Origin: Phaffia rhodozyma | Taxonomy: Eukaryota; Basidiomycota; Tremellomycetes; Cystofilobasidiales; Mrakiaceae | Direction of reading: 5' to 3' | Assembly (NCBI GenBank): GCA_014706385.1 | Contig: JACGZH010000004.1 | Span: forward strand, 1,984,001 to 2,048,000 | DNA: 64,000 bases | The notes under the pieces: model-generated | Seen by the model: only the letters and a program-made list of their open reading frames with translations | Told to the model about the DNA's origin: nothing | Database searches by the model: none | Position numbers and translations under genes: made by a program | Shown here: positions 61,189 through 64,000 of the stretch, piece by piece | Layout: the number at the start of each line of letters is the position of its first letter | Numbering within the stretch: position 1 is the first letter of the stretch

Positions 61189-62578
61189 CTATTTCATAGG
61201 AACTACTTTCTGCGCCGAGGCGGCTGGATCTCCACCTGCTCCATTTCCAGTCTTTCCTTGGCTTTCGTTCATAGGGATAATATTCTGAGCGGAAGAAGAT
61301 GGATCTTGTCCTCCAGTTTGGTTTTTGTCGGAACTTGGTTTGAATGCTCGGTGTGCCAGGGCGAGCTTCTCTTGGGCTTCCTCTTTCTCATTCGCTTCGA
61401 GAATATATGCCCATGAGTGATCCGCTGGTGGTTTCTGAATATTTTCAGATGAAAGGACCGAAAGAAGGGGAGAGGAGGAATCAGTTGTGATCGGCATTAG
61501 CATGATGAGAATAATAGAGCAGCATACTAACAGAGGGGTGAGCTTCATCTTTCGGCTGATATGTGAGATAGGCAGATCCCAAAATCAACAACACCGTCAG
61601 ACCTTGAGCAACCATTCGAGAGTTCACGACCTTCTGGGCGTTCGTCAAATACGGGTTACGGTAAAAGTAGGCTCCCGATCCGGCCATCGAAGCTATATGA
61701 TGAGGAAAGGGGATATTGAGAATATTGAACGAGCAAAACTTGTGAATCAACCGCCCGAGTTTTTGGACGTACCGACCCAGGAACCACCGACGATTGCCCA
61801 TTGGTTTTCCTTGAAAGTCTTCAAAGCCTTTTCTTGTCTCGACAATCGATCCCATTCAGTAACTTGTCTCTTCGCCATTTCGTCCAACTCCACTTTACCC
61901 GCTCCTGTCCAGAGGGATTTCTCATATCGAAGTCCTAGATTCCAGACAGATGTCGAACGCAGACGTATGTGAGTGTAGATTCAGTGTATGCATAGTTTGG
62001 GAAGCGCTCCCGAGAAAAAAGTGAAGAACAAGACAGTACCTTCGTTTTCGGCCTCAATCACTACTGCCGGGGCAAATAGCACGATAGCACTGTCAGAATG
62101 AGATCGAGACAAGGTAGAGAATAGAAGTGTGCAGAAAGTTAGCATCTTTAGCTGTCTACGTAGGATCTGGCTCAGTTGAACGCAGTTTCATCCAGGATTG
62201 ACACGGAAGAACGAACCCAAAAGCCTTCAGAGGCAACGGAGCAATCCGGTAATAATGAGAGTATTTGTAGGCCGCTCCAAAGATCGGGACCATAGCAGCA
62301 ACGGAATAGGCAGCTCCTCGGATTCCGCCTCTGATGACGGCGGCCTGGTGATCATCTTCCTCCTCTGTTTGGACATCAACAAAAGGATGTCAATTTAACA
62401 AAATCTAGTCAACACAAGATCGAGAGGATCAAGAGAAAGTGAGGAACAGGAACTTTCGATGATGGACTAACGTTTGGTTAAGAGCTATGGGTTGAAGAGC
62501 ACAAAAAGTTGATTAGACTGTTCTGTGAACAAAGTAGAGCAGTATAGAGCAATGTCCAGAGTGGAAACTAACCTTCAT
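61189..62578 (-). CDS. RCF2: HIG1-domain protein, respiratory supercomplex factor Rcf2-like
   Basis: An inner mitochondrial membrane protein associated with complex IV and respiratory supercomplexes. Two tiny exons, 6 nt (62578-62573, MK) and 13 nt (62484-62472, LLTK), lead to QEEDDHQAAVIRGGIRGAAY and SVAAMVPIFGAAYKYSHYYR. Next come APLPLKAFG, a second N-terminal helix region (AIVLFAPAVVIEAENEGLRY), and WDRLSRQEKALKTFKENQWA. The HIG1 domain reads YFYRNPYLTNAQKVVNSRMV and AQGLTVLLILGSAYLTY. The C-terminal tail is Ser/Gly-rich with a doubled element (SAQNIIPMN and SAQKVVPMK). This matches yeast Rcf2, which has an extra N-terminal domain before HIG1. All junctions keep phase. Complete gene. Confidence 0.82.
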
Positions 62579-62922
62579 TTTCTATGTGTATGTAACTGAG
62601 GGTATAAGTGTGTTAGATCGAAAGAGAGATAAGACTTGATGGTTGTCGAATGTGTATCTTGAACGAAAAGATTATAAAGATCAAAGGACTGTTGAAAAGT
62701 ACGGGCTCCACCGTAAGAAGTTGACGGAATGCGGAGTGCTGACGACATCCGCTCGATCTGATCTGGCCTGGTAGCGTGTCTCATGAGATATCACATTTTC
62801 ATATTTTATACAAGTACACATATTTACGCACGCAGCTCAGTCCAGTCTGATCAGATTAGTCTACCCAAGAAACCTTGTCACTTCACCCTTGACATGCTAT
62901 AAGAACAATCCATTGCCCGAAC
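62579..62922. promoter_or_regulatory. RCF2 promoter region
   Basis: 344 bp between the RCF2 start and the small plus-strand ORF. Holds a TATAAGAA-like motif at about 62898, 25 bp before the small ORF. No gene is seen. Confidence 0.35.
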
Positions 62923-63261
62923 ATGTGTGAAGGTGGGCGAAAAAGAATTGTGAACTCTCGCGAAGATCGAGTTGAAACTTCAACCCCTCGAGATTTCATA
63001 AGGTCCTTGTTTCGTCATCTATGGGGGATCGCCAGGATCACAAGAGAAGAGAGGAAGGGATCAAGACTTGATGAGATCAAAAGAGATTATAGTGTTCTCG
63101 ATGGTATATGTGACTGTGGATGTATGGTAGGTTTCTTTGGAAAGGAAGTCAAGAATCAATCAGACATCGATCCAGTCTACAGAATCCCTTTTTTCGCTCA
63201 TAGTCAAGAAGATGGACCTACTGTACAGGTTGGTCGGTTCAGGAATATATCCTCTCTATGA
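62923..63261 (+). CDS. Small uninterrupted ORF, possible hypothetical gene
   Basis: A 112-codon ORF with its own ATG, in the gap between RCF2 and the SNARE gene, ending 30 bp before the converging SNARE stop. It is Arg/Asp-rich (KRIVNSREDRVETSTPRDFI, RLDEIKRDYSVLDGICDCGC) and ends GPTVQVGRFRNISSL. A TATAAGAA-like motif lies upstream. I recognise no domain. Its single-exon form is unusual for this window, and it may be chance. Confidence 0.3.
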   Translation: MCEGGRKRIVNSREDRVETSTPRDFIRSLFRHLWGIARITREERKGSRLDEIKRDYSVLDGICDCGCMVGFFGKEVKNQSDIDPVYRIPFFAHSQEDGPTVQVGRFRNISSL

Positions 63262-63291
63262 CCCAGAGATGCAATGTTCTCTCGCTTGATC

Positions 63292-64000
63292 TTACACAAG
63301 GATCGCGACCAACAAGAGGATGGCAAGAACGATCCCGAGAACGAGAACGCACCATCCGGAGCCTCTTGCTGAACCCCGTACACGAACCCCCAAGATGTGG
63401 CTGTTAATATACGTACGAAGAGGGGAAGGATGCCGTATCTCCAAAAAGAGAAAGCAGATCATACCTTCTGACTTTGCTACAAACTCTTTTAGCTTGCCCA
63501 TTGCTCTTCCCAGCTTGTCTTCTGTAGAATCTACCCGGTCCGATAAGTCCTCGAGCATCCTGGAGAGAAATCCCACGTTTGGTTCTGTTTAAGTTTCTCC
63601 TTCTATGTCTTAGATACAAAGAGGGGATGAACGAGGGAAGTTTGCTTACATATTTTGCTCGCCTACTTCTCGGCCCATCAAATGTGCTTGATCGTGCAAC
63701 GTATTTAATGTCCCAGAGATCAAATGTAAATCATCGTCCTGGTTGCGCATTAAACTCTACACTTTCACATAGAGGATGGTCATTAGCTCGAGGGATTAAG
63801 AAAAAAGAAGTCATGAACACATGACGATAGGAATATAGACGGACGAGTTGTTCTTCTCGTTCCCATGCCTCGGTCTCTCCATTCGGTGGTCCTGATCGTC
63901 CTCCTATACCCTCTTCCTCGTCCCGATACGCCTGGCTTGGACTCGGCCGAGTTGCTTTTGTTGATTTCTATACGTTCGAGAGTGTGTGTATATCACCAGG
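63292..64000 (-). CDS. TLG1: Qc-SNARE of the Tlg1/syntaxin-6 type, 3' part
   Basis: A tail-anchored SNARE of the Golgi/endosome pathway. The gene enters from the right edge. The visible part reads KATRPSPSQAYRDEEE, GETEAWEREEQLVRLYS, and after an intron the SNARE motif DDDLHLISGTLNTLHDQAHL, MGREVGEQN, then VGFLSRMLEDLSDRVDSTED and KLGRAMGKLKEFVAKSE. After another intron the anchor helix is SGWCVLVLGIVLAILLLVAI ending in V (TAA at 63292). The central Q (in the H-D-Q-A-H layer) and the G-R-E-x-G-E-Q segment match the syntaxin 6/Tlg1 group; Syn8 is the main alternative. The N-terminal domain lies outside the window. Confidence 0.8.

Overview
The window is nuclear DNA from a fungus, most likely a basidiomycete yeast of the Tremellomycetes. 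Cystofilobasidiales such as Phaffia/Xanthophyllomyces are a good fit, but that is inference. The evidence is: nearly every gene is cut by many introns of about 70-110 nt; genes are packed on both strands with 200-600 nt spacers; CGA is a common arginine codon; and spermidine synthase is fused to saccharopine dehydrogenase, an arrangement known from basidiomycetes such as Cryptococcus. I see no plasmid, prophage, transposon, CRISPR array, rRNA or tRNA.

Layout, left to right. 0-5.2 kb: the start of a secreted protein running off the left edge, a phytanoyl-CoA dioxygenase-family gene, and an RTA1-family seven-helix membrane protein. 5.8-9.7 kb: the Hsp70/Hsp90 co-chaperone STI1 and an NDUFA4/B12D-type respiratory subunit. 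10.7-15.4 kb: a Zn2Cys6 transcription factor. 15.9-18.7 kb: a secreted GH71 alpha-1,3-glucanase with two WSC domains, followed by a 1.7 kb gap. 20.4-28.1 kb: an O-fucosyltransferase-like type II membrane protein and the replicative helicase subunit MCM2. 28.8-35.5 kb: a nitrilase-family amidase, RNase H2 subunit C and a YwrD-type gamma-glutamyltransferase. 35.8-42.8 kb: TFIIH subunit TFB4, the SPE3-LYS9 fusion and RNase P/MRP subunit RPP1. 43-47.7 kb: a second GH71 enzyme without a signal peptide, a small single-pass membrane protein and the V-ATPase V0 subunit f. 48-56.6 kb: MAD1, a TIMMDC1/Tim17-like protein, signal peptidase subunit SPC3, protein phosphatase 1 inhibitor-2 (GLC8) and an unknown two-helix protein. 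56.8-64 kb: eIF2B gamma (GCD1), an unknown gene, an RCF2-type HIG1 protein, a small ORF and a Tlg1/syntaxin-6-type SNARE cut by the right edge.

Most genes are conserved housekeeping genes and do not form a functional cluster. The two GH71 genes are 25 kb apart and look like a secreted and a cytosolic version of the same activity. I found no convincing new multi-gene system. The most unusual signal is gene architecture: very small coding exons (an ATG-only first exon in MCM2, a predicted 2-nt exon in the V-ATPase f gene, and 6-, 9-, 13-, 14- and 19-nt exons elsewhere), two predicted 42-nt introns and one GC-AG intron. Several conserved-looking proteins have no function I can name.

Exon joins were worked out by hand from splice signals, reading phase and remembered family conservation. 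Gene ends are generally firm. Internal splice sites of the transcription factor and the unknown genes are less certain.
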